DNA of 54,147 nt. Source: Psychromonas algicola. GTDB lineage: Bacteria > Pseudomonadota > Gammaproteobacteria > Enterobacterales > Psychromonadaceae. Under the pieces are notes generated by a model. It was not told the DNA's origin and made no database searches. It saw only the letters and a list, made by a program, of their open reading frames with translations. The DNA is taken from NCBI RefSeq assembly GCF_004378355.1, contig NZ_SNUB01000025.1, positions 1 to 54,147 on the forward strand, given 5' to 3'. Of the stretch, positions 9,311 to 17,554 are shown piece by piece. Made by a program: the position numbers and the translations under genes. Within the stretch, counting starts at the first letter, position 1; each line of letters begins with the position of its first letter.

Positions 9311-10261
9311 ATGCTCTATGATAAACCATGGTCTTCATGTGAGGATATGATTGTTAGGTTGCGTGCTCGCGGCTTAATAATCGTTGATGATGAAAAAGCG
9401 ACTTCTTACCTTTCACGTATTGGTTATTACCGTTTAAGTGGTTATTGGTATTCATTTCGACAGTTAAAAGAAAAAGAGAGAATAGATCAATTTATTGCTG
9501 GTGCAACTTTTGAGCAAGCTGTTCAATTGTATGTTTTTGATAAAAAATTACGCCTGTTAGTTATGGATGCTTTAGAGCGTATCGAAATAGCTTTTAGAGT
9601 TGAAATTGCTAATTTGCTTGGTAAAAAAGATCCCTTTGCTTATCGTAATCCTGATTTATTTCATGACAAATTTGTTAATGCTCGCTCAGGTATTAGCCAC
9701 AAAAGTTGGCTTACTAAACAGGAGGGTTTAATTCATCGTTCTAGAGAAAAATTTATAGATCATAATAAGAAAAAATACGGTTTATCTCTTCCTATATGGA
9801 TAACATGTGAAGTTTGGGATTTTGGTTCATTATCTATCTTGTATGGTGGAATGGAAGAAAAAGATCAAGATGCAATTGCGAATAAGTTTGGGTTAAGCAA
9901 TGGTCGCGTGTTGGCTACTTGGTTAAGATCTTTAAACTATATTCGCAATTTGTGCGCTCATCATAGTCGCCTTTGGAATCGAAATATTGTTGAAATACCA
10001 AGACTTCCTTCTAAAAATGAAGTGCCTTGGGTAGCGTCTTTTATTAAAGATCAAAGGTTAAAGTCACGCCCTTTTTTATTACTTTGTATTACTAAACATT
10101 TAATGGATTCAATCAACCCATCGTCAACGTGGTGGTCAAGGCTTAGTAATTTGATGCTGACAGAAATGCCAGATTTAAGAGATATTGGACTTGATTTAAA
10201 AAGTATGGGAGTGACTGAGAATTGGACACAATTATTTAGCTTAGAGGGTAATAAATCGTAG
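9311..10261 (+). CDS. Abi_2 (AbiD/AbiF-like) HEPN family protein
   Basis: The whole sequence fits the Abi_2 family. It has an N-terminal GLIIVDDEKATSYLSRIGYY, a middle LYVFDKKLRLLVMDALERIE, and a C-terminal YIRNLCAHHSRLWNR holding the HEPN R-x4-H motif (R212, H217). Relatives cause abortive infection by phage, probably as RNases, though many members are untested. It begins 57 bp after nrdD with an AAGGAC ribosome site and could be read from the nrdD promoter. It sits at the left edge of the accessory DNA that splits nrdD from nrdG. The family call is firm; a defence role is inference. Confidence 0.88.
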   Translation: MLYDKPWSSCEDMIVRLRARGLIIVDDEKATSYLSRIGYYRLSGYWYSFRQLKEKERIDQFIAGATFEQAVQLYVFDKKLRLLVMDALERIEIAFRVEIANLLGKKDPFAYRNPDLFHDKFVNARSGISHKSWLTKQEGLIHRSREKFIDHNKKKYGLSLPIWITCEVWDFGSLSILYGGMEEKDQDAIANKFGLSNGRVLATWLRSLNYIRNLCAHHSRLWNRNIVEIPRLPSKNEVPWVASFIKDQRLKSRPFLLLCITKHLMDSINPSSTWWSRLSNLMLTEMPDLRDIGLDLKSMGVTENWTQLFSLEGNKS

Positions 10262-10271
10262 GCAATAAAAA

Positions 10272-10320
10272 ACCCCTAAGCAGTTCATTAAAAATAAAAC
10301 CGATAGGGGTCGTGTTGCTA
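10272..10320 (-). terminator. Weak inverted repeat after the Abi_2 gene
   Basis: ACCCCTA and TAGGGGT form a 7-bp stem with a 35-nt gap. On the minus strand it is followed by a T run, so it resembles a leftward terminator, although no minus-strand gene is visible to its right. It may be a remnant. It starts the 726-bp gap to the next gene, which otherwise holds the repeats listed next. Confidence 0.25.
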
Positions 10321-10397
10321 AGAACTTTAATTCAGTTGGTTTAGATAAGCAACTTTTTTTTGCTTTTTTGAGTGGGTACAATGAATATTTTTTGCAA

Positions 10398-10469
10398 AGT
10401 ATCTTGATTAAAAATGGTTCGTCTGCGCTCATTGTGGCAGTTTGGTGTTTATTAACTTGGTGTTTCGCC
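10398..10469 (+). repeat. Dispersed repeat, copy A (72 bp, partial)
   Basis: It starts AGTATCTTGATTAAAAATGG and ends GGTGTTTCGCC. The same 72 bases recur with about a quarter of positions changed at 10553-10624 in direct orientation. It carries only the first part of the longer repeat. Confidence 0.75.
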
Positions 10470-10552
10470 TTCGTAACGGTTTGACTATTAACTATTAATT
10501 AATTCCAATATAGATTTTAAATATATTTATTTTTTAAAAGTATTGTTTGTGA

Positions 10553-10860
10553 AGTATTTTGATTGAAAATGGTTCGTCTACGCTCATCGATGCTGTTTGA
10601 TATTTCATTGCTTGGTGTTTCGCCCTGTCGGCGACTTTACTTTTTCTTGGTCAGAAGAAACTTTTTACCCACAACAGGCAAAAAGACTGACACCGAATCG
10701 CTTTCTGATCCAAATGATGAAGAACTTTCTAAACGCACCAGTTCATACGACGTCCATGTGCCGGATGAACTTACAGCAAACGTCCTGTTTGCTGTTGCTG
10801 AAAATTATCCATCATTTGGGAAAGCTCAACGGTGGCGTTGTCGTAGCGGGAGTGAGTTAG
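10553..10860 (+). repeat. Dispersed repeat, copy B (left arm of inverted pair)
   Basis: From about 10569 to 10705 this copy closely matches the reverse complement of 12447-12576, including CGCCCTGTCGGCGACT, CTTTTTACCCACAACA and AAAAAGACTGAC. Patches further in (AACGCACC, GACGTCCATG near 10733-10760) also match the reverse complement of 12380-12420, so homology may run to about 10860. Short reading frames here (from 10563 and 10597) are the repeat itself and not genes. Confidence 0.8.
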
Positions 10861-10987
10861 GCTTTATTATTTTTATTATGATATGTCTTTTATGTTTTTT
10901 CTTTGATTTAATGGTTCATTGCATTACTGTGAAATTTATTTCTTAAATTAAAATACGTCCACTTTTCATTATAAAAATGGAGCCTTA

Positions 10988-11866
10988 ATGAGTTTTACTA
11001 AATCAAATAACCCGACAGTTGATAACTTAATAAATGCTTATAATGCATTTGATATATTAGGATTAATGAATGATGATCTTAGGAAAGACTCTGCATTAAT
11101 AAATGTTGTAAAAAAATTTAACTCTACATTTAAAGGTGACGCTTGGGTATTAAATAACTATTTACCCTTTGATACGTGCAAGGATGCTTTATTATTAGCC
11201 GAAAAAGGGGATTTAGATAAGGCAAACCTTACTCTGATAAAAGGAGTCACTAAAGGAATTGAGTTATTCATGTTGCATTTACCTAGTGCAGAAGAGTTCA
11301 ATGATAGGAGTGCTATTTTAGAAAATGCCCATGACTTATATTTACAAAATAATCACACAGCGGCTATTCCTCTCTTGTTAATTGCTATGGATGGTATATC
11401 AAACGATATAGCAAACTTAGGTCTATTTGCGCAAAACTCTGATCTTAAGGTATGGGATTCTATTACCCAATACGAAGAAACATTTACTTATATCCAAGAA
11501 AATTTTCTAACTAAAAGCCGTACTAAAACAAACTTAGAAGAGATCTATTTACCGTATCGTAATGGTATTTTACATGGTCGAGATGTTAATTTTTCAAATT
11601 CACATGTTTCCGCAAAATGCTGGAACATATTATTTACATTACGAACTTGGTACATTGATCAAAAAAATGAATTATATAAGAAAAAACAACTTGAAAATCA
11701 ATCAGATCAAAAAAATAAAAATGAAATATTTGAACATTACTTAACAGCTTTTAAAGAACGTTCCAATGAAGCTAATTTCACCGATGATTTTGGAGTTATT
11801 AACGTAACTACAAAATTTTTTGATAGTTTTGGAAACAAAAAAGGTGGGGAGAAATTGTCCCACTAA
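10988..11866 (+). CDS. HEPN-like protein of unknown function
   Basis: I do not recognise a named family for this 292-residue, mostly helical, hydrophilic protein. The segment PYRNGILHGRD contains R-x4-H (R191, H196) in the RN-x3-HG form common in HEPN domains, preceded by a long helical stretch with AAIPLLLIAMDGISND. HEPN proteins are often RNases in toxin or antiviral systems. GGAG sits 6 bases before the ATG. Its stop overlaps the next start (TAATG), so the two form an operon. The pair lies between inverted repeat copies B and C. Codon use is more AT-rich than in flanking genes, consistent with transfer. Confidence 0.6.
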   Translation: MSFTKSNNPTVDNLINAYNAFDILGLMNDDLRKDSALINVVKKFNSTFKGDAWVLNNYLPFDTCKDALLLAEKGDLDKANLTLIKGVTKGIELFMLHLPSAEEFNDRSAILENAHDLYLQNNHTAAIPLLLIAMDGISNDIANLGLFAQNSDLKVWDSITQYEETFTYIQENFLTKSRTKTNLEEIYLPYRNGILHGRDVNFSNSHVSAKCWNILFTLRTWYIDQKNELYKKKQLENQSDQKNKNEIFEHYLTAFKERSNEANFTDDFGVINVTTKFFDSFGNKKGGEKLSH

Positions 11867-12156
11867 TGTATCACCTAGATGGCAAACATAAAGGTAAGGC
11901 TGCTGGTGAAGTGAAGGAAACGTACTTAAAATATGAGTTAATTGACTATAAAATTGTAAATTTTACGAATGAAAATTCGAGTAGTGCTTGTGTGCAATCT
12001 GTTTTGAGTATTTTAATTGATGGCGAAATAAAAGAGTTTCCTGTTAATTTAAGAGTTAATTATTCTTCTGATGAGCTCTCCCCATTACCGATAGGTCACC
12101 CTGAAGGAAAATGGGGTATTATTGAAAATTCTTTGTCTGCTATTCTATTTCGGTAA
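11866..12156 (+). CDS. Small hypothetical protein coupled to the HEPN-like gene
   Basis: This 96-residue protein has no recognised domain. It looks like a small beta-rich fold (alternating hydrophobics in YKIVNFTNE and SVLSILIDGEIKEFPVNLRV). The start overlaps the upstream stop as TAATG, which implies coupled translation with the HEPN-like protein. A toxin/antitoxin or effector/partner pairing is possible but only inferred from this arrangement. Confidence 0.55.
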   Translation: MYHLDGKHKGKAAGEVKETYLKYELIDYKIVNFTNENSSSACVQSVLSILIDGEIKEFPVNLRVNYSSDELSPLPIGHPEGKWGIIENSLSAILFR

Positions 12157-12237
12157 ACATGGAAGATTTATAAAGAAGAGTCTTTGATAGTTATTCGTTG
12201 AATTTAACAATATCAGTAATGAATTAAAGGTTTGATG

Positions 12238-12576
12238 CTCAACACGGCTACGATAATTCCCCGTGGAGTTTTTCTGAATCAATCACTGCCTTTAGCAAGC
12301 TAAGGCATGGAGCGATTTATGCGACAGCATAGTTTCATGAGCGGGCTAAGCTCTGCGAGCCCTTCACCCGTTGCTAGCGAACTTTGCGGCATGGACGCCG
12401 CGTATGAGCGGTGCGTTAAGAAGGTAGTTATTTATTCAGATTAAAAAACGGTTCGGGGTCAGTCTTTTTCCATGTTGTGGGTAAAAAGTATTCTTCTGAT
12501 AAGAAAAACTAGAGTCGCCGACAGGGCGAAAACACTGTTACTAAATATCAAGCTGCCTCGATGAGCGAAGACGAAT
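12238..12576 (-). repeat. Dispersed repeat, copy C (right arm of inverted pair)
   Basis: This is the inverted counterpart of copy B. Within it are several short palindromes: GCCTTTAGC/GCTAAGGC near 12291-12309, GGGCT/AGCCC near 12343-12363, and GCGGC/GCCGC near 12383-12402. These give it a REP-like look. It fills most of the 458-bp gap between the HEPN pair and the LysE gene, and no gene is seen here. Confidence 0.8.
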
Positions 12577-12614
12577 TGTAATATAATAAATTTAAAAACT
12601 TAAAAGGAAAAAAT

Positions 12615-13262
12615 ATGGATTGGGCTCTCTTTAGTATCTTCATCACCGTTGCCATTGCACATTTTCTAGCGCTATTAAGCCCTGGGCCTGATTTTGTGCT
12701 GGTGGTTAAAAGTGCAATTAATAATGGACCTAAAAAATCAATTGGGGTTGCTGGAGGTATTGCTAGTGCCAATGCACTTTATATTACGCTTTGTCTAATT
12801 GGTGTGGGATCTTTATTGGCGACATCAGTGATGATCATGATTGCGTTAAAAATAGCGGGTGGTTTATTTCTGATTTATTTAGCGGTAATAGCTTTGCTTG
12901 CTAAGAAAGAAGATTATCAAAGTATTACAGCTACAGAGGTGGCAACTGGAAAAGAAACAACCTTTATCAAAGAATTCTTTACTGGCTTTATGTCTGGGAT
13001 GTTGAATCCTAAAAATCTTTTATTCTACTTAAGTTTATTCACTGTGGTATTAACAAACGATGTGAGTTTAGGTTTTAAAATCGCATTGGGCATTTGGATG
13101 ACGTCAGTTGTGTTTCTATGGGATCTATCAGTTATTTATGTTTTATCTCGTGAAAAAGTTCGCCGTAAATTTTCTAAATTAGCGTATTACATTGATAAAT
13201 GTACTGGCGTTATCTTAGGTTTGATTGGTTTCACCATAGTAAAGTCCGCATTTAGTAAATAA
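12615..13262 (+). CDS. LysE/RhtB family amino-acid exporter
   Basis: This inner-membrane transporter has about six helices. The family signature near the N-terminus is clear (LALLSPGPDFVLVVKSAINNG), as are GGLFLIYLA and the second-half GFMSGMLNPKNLLFY. Relatives export amino acids such as lysine, homoserine or threonine; the substrate here cannot be told. AAAAGGAAAA precedes the ATG. It stands alone after repeat copy C. The 215-aa length is usual. Confidence 0.88.
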   Translation: MDWALFSIFITVAIAHFLALLSPGPDFVLVVKSAINNGPKKSIGVAGGIASANALYITLCLIGVGSLLATSVMIMIALKIAGGLFLIYLAVIALLAKKEDYQSITATEVATGKETTFIKEFFTGFMSGMLNPKNLLFYLSLFTVVLTNDVSLGFKIALGIWMTSVVFLWDLSVIYVLSREKVRRKFSKLAYYIDKCTGVILGLIGFTIVKSAFSK

Positions 13263-13375
13263 AGTCTATTTTTGCTTTATATAAAGTTTATCGCATTAAT
13301 AGAGCAGCCAAAGTGCCAATGATAAGCAATGTCTAAACTGGTCATGGCTAGTCAAAATAGTAATCAGGAAATAAA

Positions 13376-14110
13376 ATGTATCAAACAATCAAATCAAACT
13401 ATAAAGCTCTCGTAGTATCTTTGTTGTTAATTCCTATTGGTCAACTGTTTGCTTCTGAGACGAACCCCTACTTTAACGGAAAAAATCAATCAGATGCTTT
13501 TTTTGATAAGACGTTAGTTTTAACATCTGCAAGTGACTTCCAAAACGTGTTAACTAAAAAGTGGGATTACCCTGCGGAGCTTAAACATGAGACTTTGGGT
13601 AAGAAATCCGTTGCTAGCTGCCAACAGCTTCAAGCTTCCATTGCACAGGGATATAACGCAGCTCAACTTTACGAATATGCTTTGATCGCCGCGTTATCCA
13701 GCATTTGTTCAATGTGGGAACTACAAGGGCATTTTAAACCTTATAGTCAATACTATATTGACGCGTTTAAATTAGATAAAAGCTTTGCAAGTCAAGCGCC
13801 TGCACAATTTGGATTGGTGATTTCAAATGATGACGAAAGAAAAATGCAAACCGCATCTAATTGGGCGGACTTTAGTAAAATAAAAAAAGTGAATATGATA
13901 TCTAACACTCAATCTATTTATTACGATTATTCTGGCAGTATTCAGCGTTTAAACCTTATGGCAAAGGGCGATTACAATAACGATGGCATAGAAGATTGGT
14001 TGTTGCTTGTTGAAAATAGTGTTGAAGGGGGAAGTTACTCTTCTACCAAAGTGTATGTTGTTACGCGAATATCAGCGGATGCTAATATCACACTACTTAA
14101 AATGCTTTAA
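13376..14110 (+). CDS. Secreted protein of unknown function
   Basis: The N-terminus is a signal peptide: charged residues, a hydrophobic stretch (LVVSLLLIPIGQLFA) and likely cleavage after about residue 26. The mature part is about 218 residues. Near the C-terminus, KGDYNNDGIEDWLLLVEN is a DxNxDG-type loop as in FG-GAP/VCBS or EF-hand-like calcium sites. Two cysteines (in VASCQQL and SSICSM) could form a disulfide in the periplasm. I do not recognise the family. CAGGAAATAAA precedes the start. Confidence 0.65.
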   Translation: MYQTIKSNYKALVVSLLLIPIGQLFASETNPYFNGKNQSDAFFDKTLVLTSASDFQNVLTKKWDYPAELKHETLGKKSVASCQQLQASIAQGYNAAQLYEYALIAALSSICSMWELQGHFKPYSQYYIDAFKLDKSFASQAPAQFGLVISNDDERKMQTASNWADFSKIKKVNMISNTQSIYYDYSGSIQRLNLMAKGDYNNDGIEDWLLLVENSVEGGSYSSTKVYVVTRISADANITLLKML

Positions 14111-14170
14111 AATGAGTTGTTGGTACATTAAAGGCTAACGGTATGTATTAGCTTATATGGAAAAGTTGTT

Positions 14171-14527
14171 ATGTGTGACTGTAATGAACAAGAAAATGTA
14201 ATTGATATTACAAATAACCATAAAGCTTTTCAAAATGGACTTATTGCATTAGATTTCGGTAATTGGGAAAAGTTAATGGAATGCTCTGAATGTGGTCAAT
14301 TATGGAAAGTAAGTGAGTTTGAAAAATATCAAACACTATATGCTGTTAAAGTACCCGATTTAAATGACTGGGAAGATGTCGGCGACGCTTTAATAAAAGA
14401 AAAAATAGTACAAGATCGCGGTGGAATAACAGAGCAAGAGTGTATGTTTTCTGGCTGTGAACATAAACAAGTTAAAGATAGTGCCTACTGTATTGATCAC
14501 CTTTATGAAACTGGCACTGGTCATTAA
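14171..14527 (+). CDS. Small Cys-rich hypothetical protein
   Basis: This 118-residue acidic protein has cysteine pairs spaced like metal ligands: CDC near the start, CSEC at about residues 38-41, and CMFSGC with a following CIDH near the end. A zinc-binding role is likely. It lies 24 bp before nrdG on the same strand and may be co-transcribed with it. No family is recognised. Confidence 0.6.
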   Translation: MCDCNEQENVIDITNNHKAFQNGLIALDFGNWEKLMECSECGQLWKVSEFEKYQTLYAVKVPDLNDWEDVGDALIKEKIVQDRGGITEQECMFSGCEHKQVKDSAYCIDHLYETGTGH

Positions 14528-14551
14528 CAAACTAATTATTAAGTCTTACTT

Positions 14552-15037
14552 ATGAACTATTCAAAATATTACCCAATTGATGTCCTCAACGGCGAAGGGA
14601 CACGTTGTACTTTATTCGTTTCTGGTTGCATTCATAACTGCAAGGGTTGCTACAACCAATCTACTTGGTCGCCGAGTGCGGGGGAGTTGTTTACTGATGC
14701 GCTTGCTGATCAAATTATTCAAGATCTTAATGATCAACGTATTAAAAAACAGGGGTTAACCTTGTCCGGTGGCGATCCGTTGCATCCTGCTAATGTGGCT
14801 GAAGTATTGAAATTAGTGAAGCGCGTTAAAAGCGAATGTGTTGATAAAGATATTTGGGTGTGGACGGGGTATTTATTGACTGAGTTGAATAATGAACAAC
14901 AACAGATTGTTGATTTAATTGATGTGTTGATTGATGGTAAATTTGAACAAGCACTGGCTGATCCGGGGTTAGCTTGGCGAGGTAGTTCTAACCAAGTGAT
15001 TCATTATTTCAATCATGGGGCTGTGGATGCGGGATAA
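14552..15037 (+). CDS. nrdG: Anaerobic ribonucleotide reductase activase (radical SAM)
   Basis: It generates the glycyl radical on NrdD using SAM and a 4Fe-4S cluster. The radical SAM motif C26-x3-C30-x2-C33 (GCIHNCKGCYN) and LSGGDPLHP match E. coli NrdG closely, as does the start MNYSKYYPIDVLNGEGTRC. At 161 aa it is slightly longer than E. coli (154). nrdD normally lies just upstream; here 5.3 kb of accessory genes intervene. No FNR or NrdR site was seen directly before it, so it may depend on read-through or an unseen promoter. Confidence 0.97.
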   Translation: MNYSKYYPIDVLNGEGTRCTLFVSGCIHNCKGCYNQSTWSPSAGELFTDALADQIIQDLNDQRIKKQGLTLSGGDPLHPANVAEVLKLVKRVKSECVDKDIWVWTGYLLTELNNEQQQIVDLIDVLIDGKFEQALADPGLAWRGSSNQVIHYFNHGAVDAG

Positions 15038-15620
15038 ACAAACAGTCCAACCTGCAATAAACCCTATTGGATTTGGCGATAGGCCATTCACAATTGCTGT
15101 TTATATCGCGAATCAACCTAACCTGCCAGAATACCAGTCATTAAATCAATTAACTTGCTTACAACAAGGTGAAATAACTCGCATTGGTCAAACTTGCGGT
15201 AACGGTTGGCGTAAAGTATTTAATGTTTATGCTAAGCTTTTGTATGCATTAGATAAAAAGCATTTTTCTTTTTCTAAATTAGCACCAACTTGGCAGCAAT
15301 ATCGCGACCAATATTTGTTGCAAGCGGGGAGTGGCACTGCACTTATTTTCAGTTCGCCAAATTTTAGTCTATTATCAAATGATGTTGAGGTTAAAACCTT
15401 GCATATTATTTGTGGTAGAACCTATGCTAAACAATTAGTTAACCTTGGGCTTGAGGTGCAATTGACTTGGTTAGACGAAGAGTTTGCTATTGATGTTGTA
15501 AAGGCTGTGATTGTTTGCCCTTATTTTGATTATAGGCAATTGTCTAACCATAAAATAAAACGTTTATCGGTTATGTTAACGGGAGTTTTAATGGGAAAAA
15601 TTTCGGATTTAAATGAGTAA
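15015..15620 (+). CDS. Conserved-looking hypothetical protein overlapping nrdG
   Basis: The reading frame overlaps the nrdG 3' end by 23 bases. A second ATG at 15027, with GGGG 6 bases before it, may be the true start. The product is about 197-201 residues, soluble, with IAVYIANQPNLPEYQSL near the N-terminus and several Trp/Tyr. It might belong to the DUF6942-type family found in marine gammaproteobacteria, but that is from memory and unsure. Overlap suggests co-expression with nrdG. Confidence 0.6.
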   Translation: MGLWMRDKQTVQPAINPIGFGDRPFTIAVYIANQPNLPEYQSLNQLTCLQQGEITRIGQTCGNGWRKVFNVYAKLLYALDKKHFSFSKLAPTWQQYRDQYLLQAGSGTALIFSSPNFSLLSNDVEVKTLHIICGRTYAKQLVNLGLEVQLTWLDEEFAIDVVKAVIVCPYFDYRQLSNHKIKRLSVMLTGVLMGKISDLNE

Positions 15621-15691
15621 TGCTTTGTATGATCCTATTATTTAAGCGAAATTTGTTTAAAAATAGGGTAGATTAGATTAAATTAAATTTT

Positions 15692-15718
15692 GTGTATTTT
15701 GTGTATTTTGTGTATTTT
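15692..15718. repeat. Three 9-bp tandem repeats
   Basis: GTGTATTTT occurs three times in a row in the leader region of cheV, 110 bases before its ATG. It may be a simple slippage repeat; an effect on expression is possible but not shown. Confidence 0.8.
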
Positions 15719-15828
15719 GTGCGTCTTTCTCAAACTTTCGATATTTTATTGAAAGCATTTTTATATTTTCTGTAAAGCGAGCTAGACTTACCATTCTTAT
15801 AGTTTTTAAAGTTTAAAGGGATATCAAT

Positions 15829-16779
15829 ATGGCTAATTTAATGGATACGATTGATCAGCGTACTAATCTAGTTGGTGAGAACCGATTAGAATTATTACTC
15901 TTTCATCTATCTGGGCGCCAGCTTTTTGCACTTAATGTATTTAAAGTGAAGGAAGTAGTTAAATTGCCAAAACTTGCTAAGTTACCTAATTCTCATTTTA
16001 ATATTGATGGTGTAGCAACGATTCGTGGTGAATCTATCCCTGTGATTAACTTAAAAGCCGCTATCGGTATGCAAGCGTTAGTACCTGATGAAGAATCTAA
16101 CCTGATTATTACTGAATATAACCGTACGGTTCAGGGCTTTTTAGTGGGTAAGGTTGATCATATTGTTAATATGACTTGGGGTGAAATTATGGAGCCGCCA
16201 GCAACGGTAGGCCGCCATCATTATTTAACTGCTATTACTAAACTGAAGAGAAAGGGCGATGAAGAAGAGTTAATTGAAATCATTGACGTTGAAAAAGTAT
16301 TGGCTGAAATTTTAGATTATAAAATTGAAATCTCAGAAGGTATTGTTGATGAAGAAATTAAAGCAGAATTTGTAGGCCGAAAAATTCTTCATGCCGATGA
16401 TTCCTCAACCGCAAGAAATCAAGTAGCAAGAACATTAGAGCAACTTGGCGTAGAGATCATTCCTGCTAAAAACGGGCTCGAAGCTTTAAATATGCTTAAG
16501 AATTGGATCAATGAAGGTAAAAATGTAAAAGACGAGATCCTAATGTTGATCACCGATGCAGAAATGCCGCAAATGGATGGGTATAAGTTAACAGAGCAAA
16601 TTCGCTCAGATCCTAAAATGTCTGATTTATTTGTTGTGTTAAATACTTCACTAAGTGGTGATTTTAATAAAGCCATGGTTAAGAAAGTAGGTTGCGATGA
16701 TTTCTTATCTAAATTCCAACCTGATGCATTAGTAGAAGTGGTACAAAATCGTTTAAAAATGAAATTAGAAGAACAATAA
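15829..16779 (+). CDS. cheV: Chemotaxis coupling protein CheV
   Basis: It couples chemoreceptors to CheA. An N-terminal CheW-like domain (about residues 15-165, with GVATIRGESIPVINL) is fused to a C-terminal receiver domain (about 183-310). The receiver has acidic residues in HADDSS, the phospho-accepting D243 in LITDAEMPQMDGY and a lysine in FLSKF. The 316-aa length is normal. AAAGGGAT precedes the ATG. It is monocistronic, with a terminator after it. No sigma-28 promoter could be recognised. Confidence 0.96.
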   Translation: MANLMDTIDQRTNLVGENRLELLLFHLSGRQLFALNVFKVKEVVKLPKLAKLPNSHFNIDGVATIRGESIPVINLKAAIGMQALVPDEESNLIITEYNRTVQGFLVGKVDHIVNMTWGEIMEPPATVGRHHYLTAITKLKRKGDEEELIEIIDVEKVLAEILDYKIEISEGIVDEEIKAEFVGRKILHADDSSTARNQVARTLEQLGVEIIPAKNGLEALNMLKNWINEGKNVKDEILMLITDAEMPQMDGYKLTEQIRSDPKMSDLFVVLNTSLSGDFNKAMVKKVGCDDFLSKFQPDALVEVVQNRLKMKLEEQ

Positions 16780-16822
16780 AATTTAATTTTTTAAATTAAA
16801 ACGATTATGTCAATCTATTCAG

Positions 16823-16845
16823 AAACCCTTTAATTAGGGTTTTTT
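16823..16845 (+). terminator. Terminator of cheV
   Basis: AAACCCT/AGGGTTT hairpin with a 6-nt loop followed by Ts, 44 bases after the cheV stop. Confidence 0.8.
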
Positions 16846-17037
16846 ACTCTTTAAAATTGAGCTTTTAATTAATCTAACCCCGATAACGTTTAATTATTAA
16901 TCAAAATTATTATCACTTCACAGCATTTTTGCTTTTTACTCTCAGAATATTGCACATTTCAAGCTTAGGCTTTACTCTTATATTTATAGGAATTGAAATA
17001 ATACCGATCTAAGTTTTAATTCAATTCGTATATTGAT

Positions 17038-17074
17038 AGTACTTTGCTTTTGTGAATTGTTCTGAGAAAGTACT
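17038..17074. promoter_or_regulatory. Inverted repeat upstream of clpS
   Basis: AGTACTTT and AAAGTACT form a perfect 8-bp inverted repeat with a 21-nt gap, ending 108 bases before the clpS start. It could be an operator or leader hairpin. The rest of the 402-bp cheV-clpS gap is AT-rich, and no clear promoter stands out. Confidence 0.3.
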
Positions 17075-17181
17075 TATCTTGATTTATCTATTAGCACTGT
17101 TGATGTCAGTGGCTTTTATTATCAGTACTAAACTTTGAGAGGGATAATACCCAATCAAGTAAATGAAGATTAAATTAAAAA

Positions 17182-17508
17182 ATGAGTGATCGTAATCCCC
17201 CACAATCAGAAAATGAGTCGACTACCATCGAGTCACAAGAAACAGAGATAGTGCCGCCGTCATTGTATAATGTACTGTTACACAATGATGATTATTCACC
17301 CATGGATTTTGTTATTGATGTATTACAACGTTTTTTCCGATTAGATAGTGAAGCCGCTACGGAAGTGATGTTAAATGTGCACTATAAAGGTATCGGAGTT
17401 TGCGGTACATTTACTGCTGAAGTTGCTGAAACAAAAGTAATGCAGGTAACTAATTACGCTAAAGAAAATGAACATCCCTTGAAATGTTCGATGGAAAAAG
17501 AGAGTTAG
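17182..17508 (+). CDS. clpS: ClpS adaptor of the ClpAP protease
   Basis: It delivers proteins with Leu, Phe, Tyr or Trp at the N-terminus to ClpAP. The core has the family motif [18 protein letters not shown], including the DD pair that contacts the N-degron amino group, and [10 protein letters not shown]. The first 25 residues are a disordered acidic extension. It lies 46 bp before clpA in the standard arrangement. Confidence 0.96.
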   Translation: MSDRNPPQSENESTTIESQETEIVPPSLYNVLLHNDDYSPMDFVIDVLQRFFRLDSEAATEVMLNVHYKGIGVCGTFTAEVAETKVMQVTNYAKENEHPLKCSMEKES

Positions 17509-17554
17509 CCATCGCATTGTTGTATTTATAATCTCGTTCTCCTAAGGAGTCTCT

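Noticed and set aside
10563-10946. Overlapping frames starting at 10563 and 10597
   Set aside because: They fall in dispersed repeat copy B, which recurs inverted at 12238-12576 without a conserved frame.
15000-15040. Frameshift at the nrdG 3' end
   Set aside because: NrdG reads through to its full family length before the overlap, and the next frame encodes a separate protein, so this is an ordinary gene overlap.
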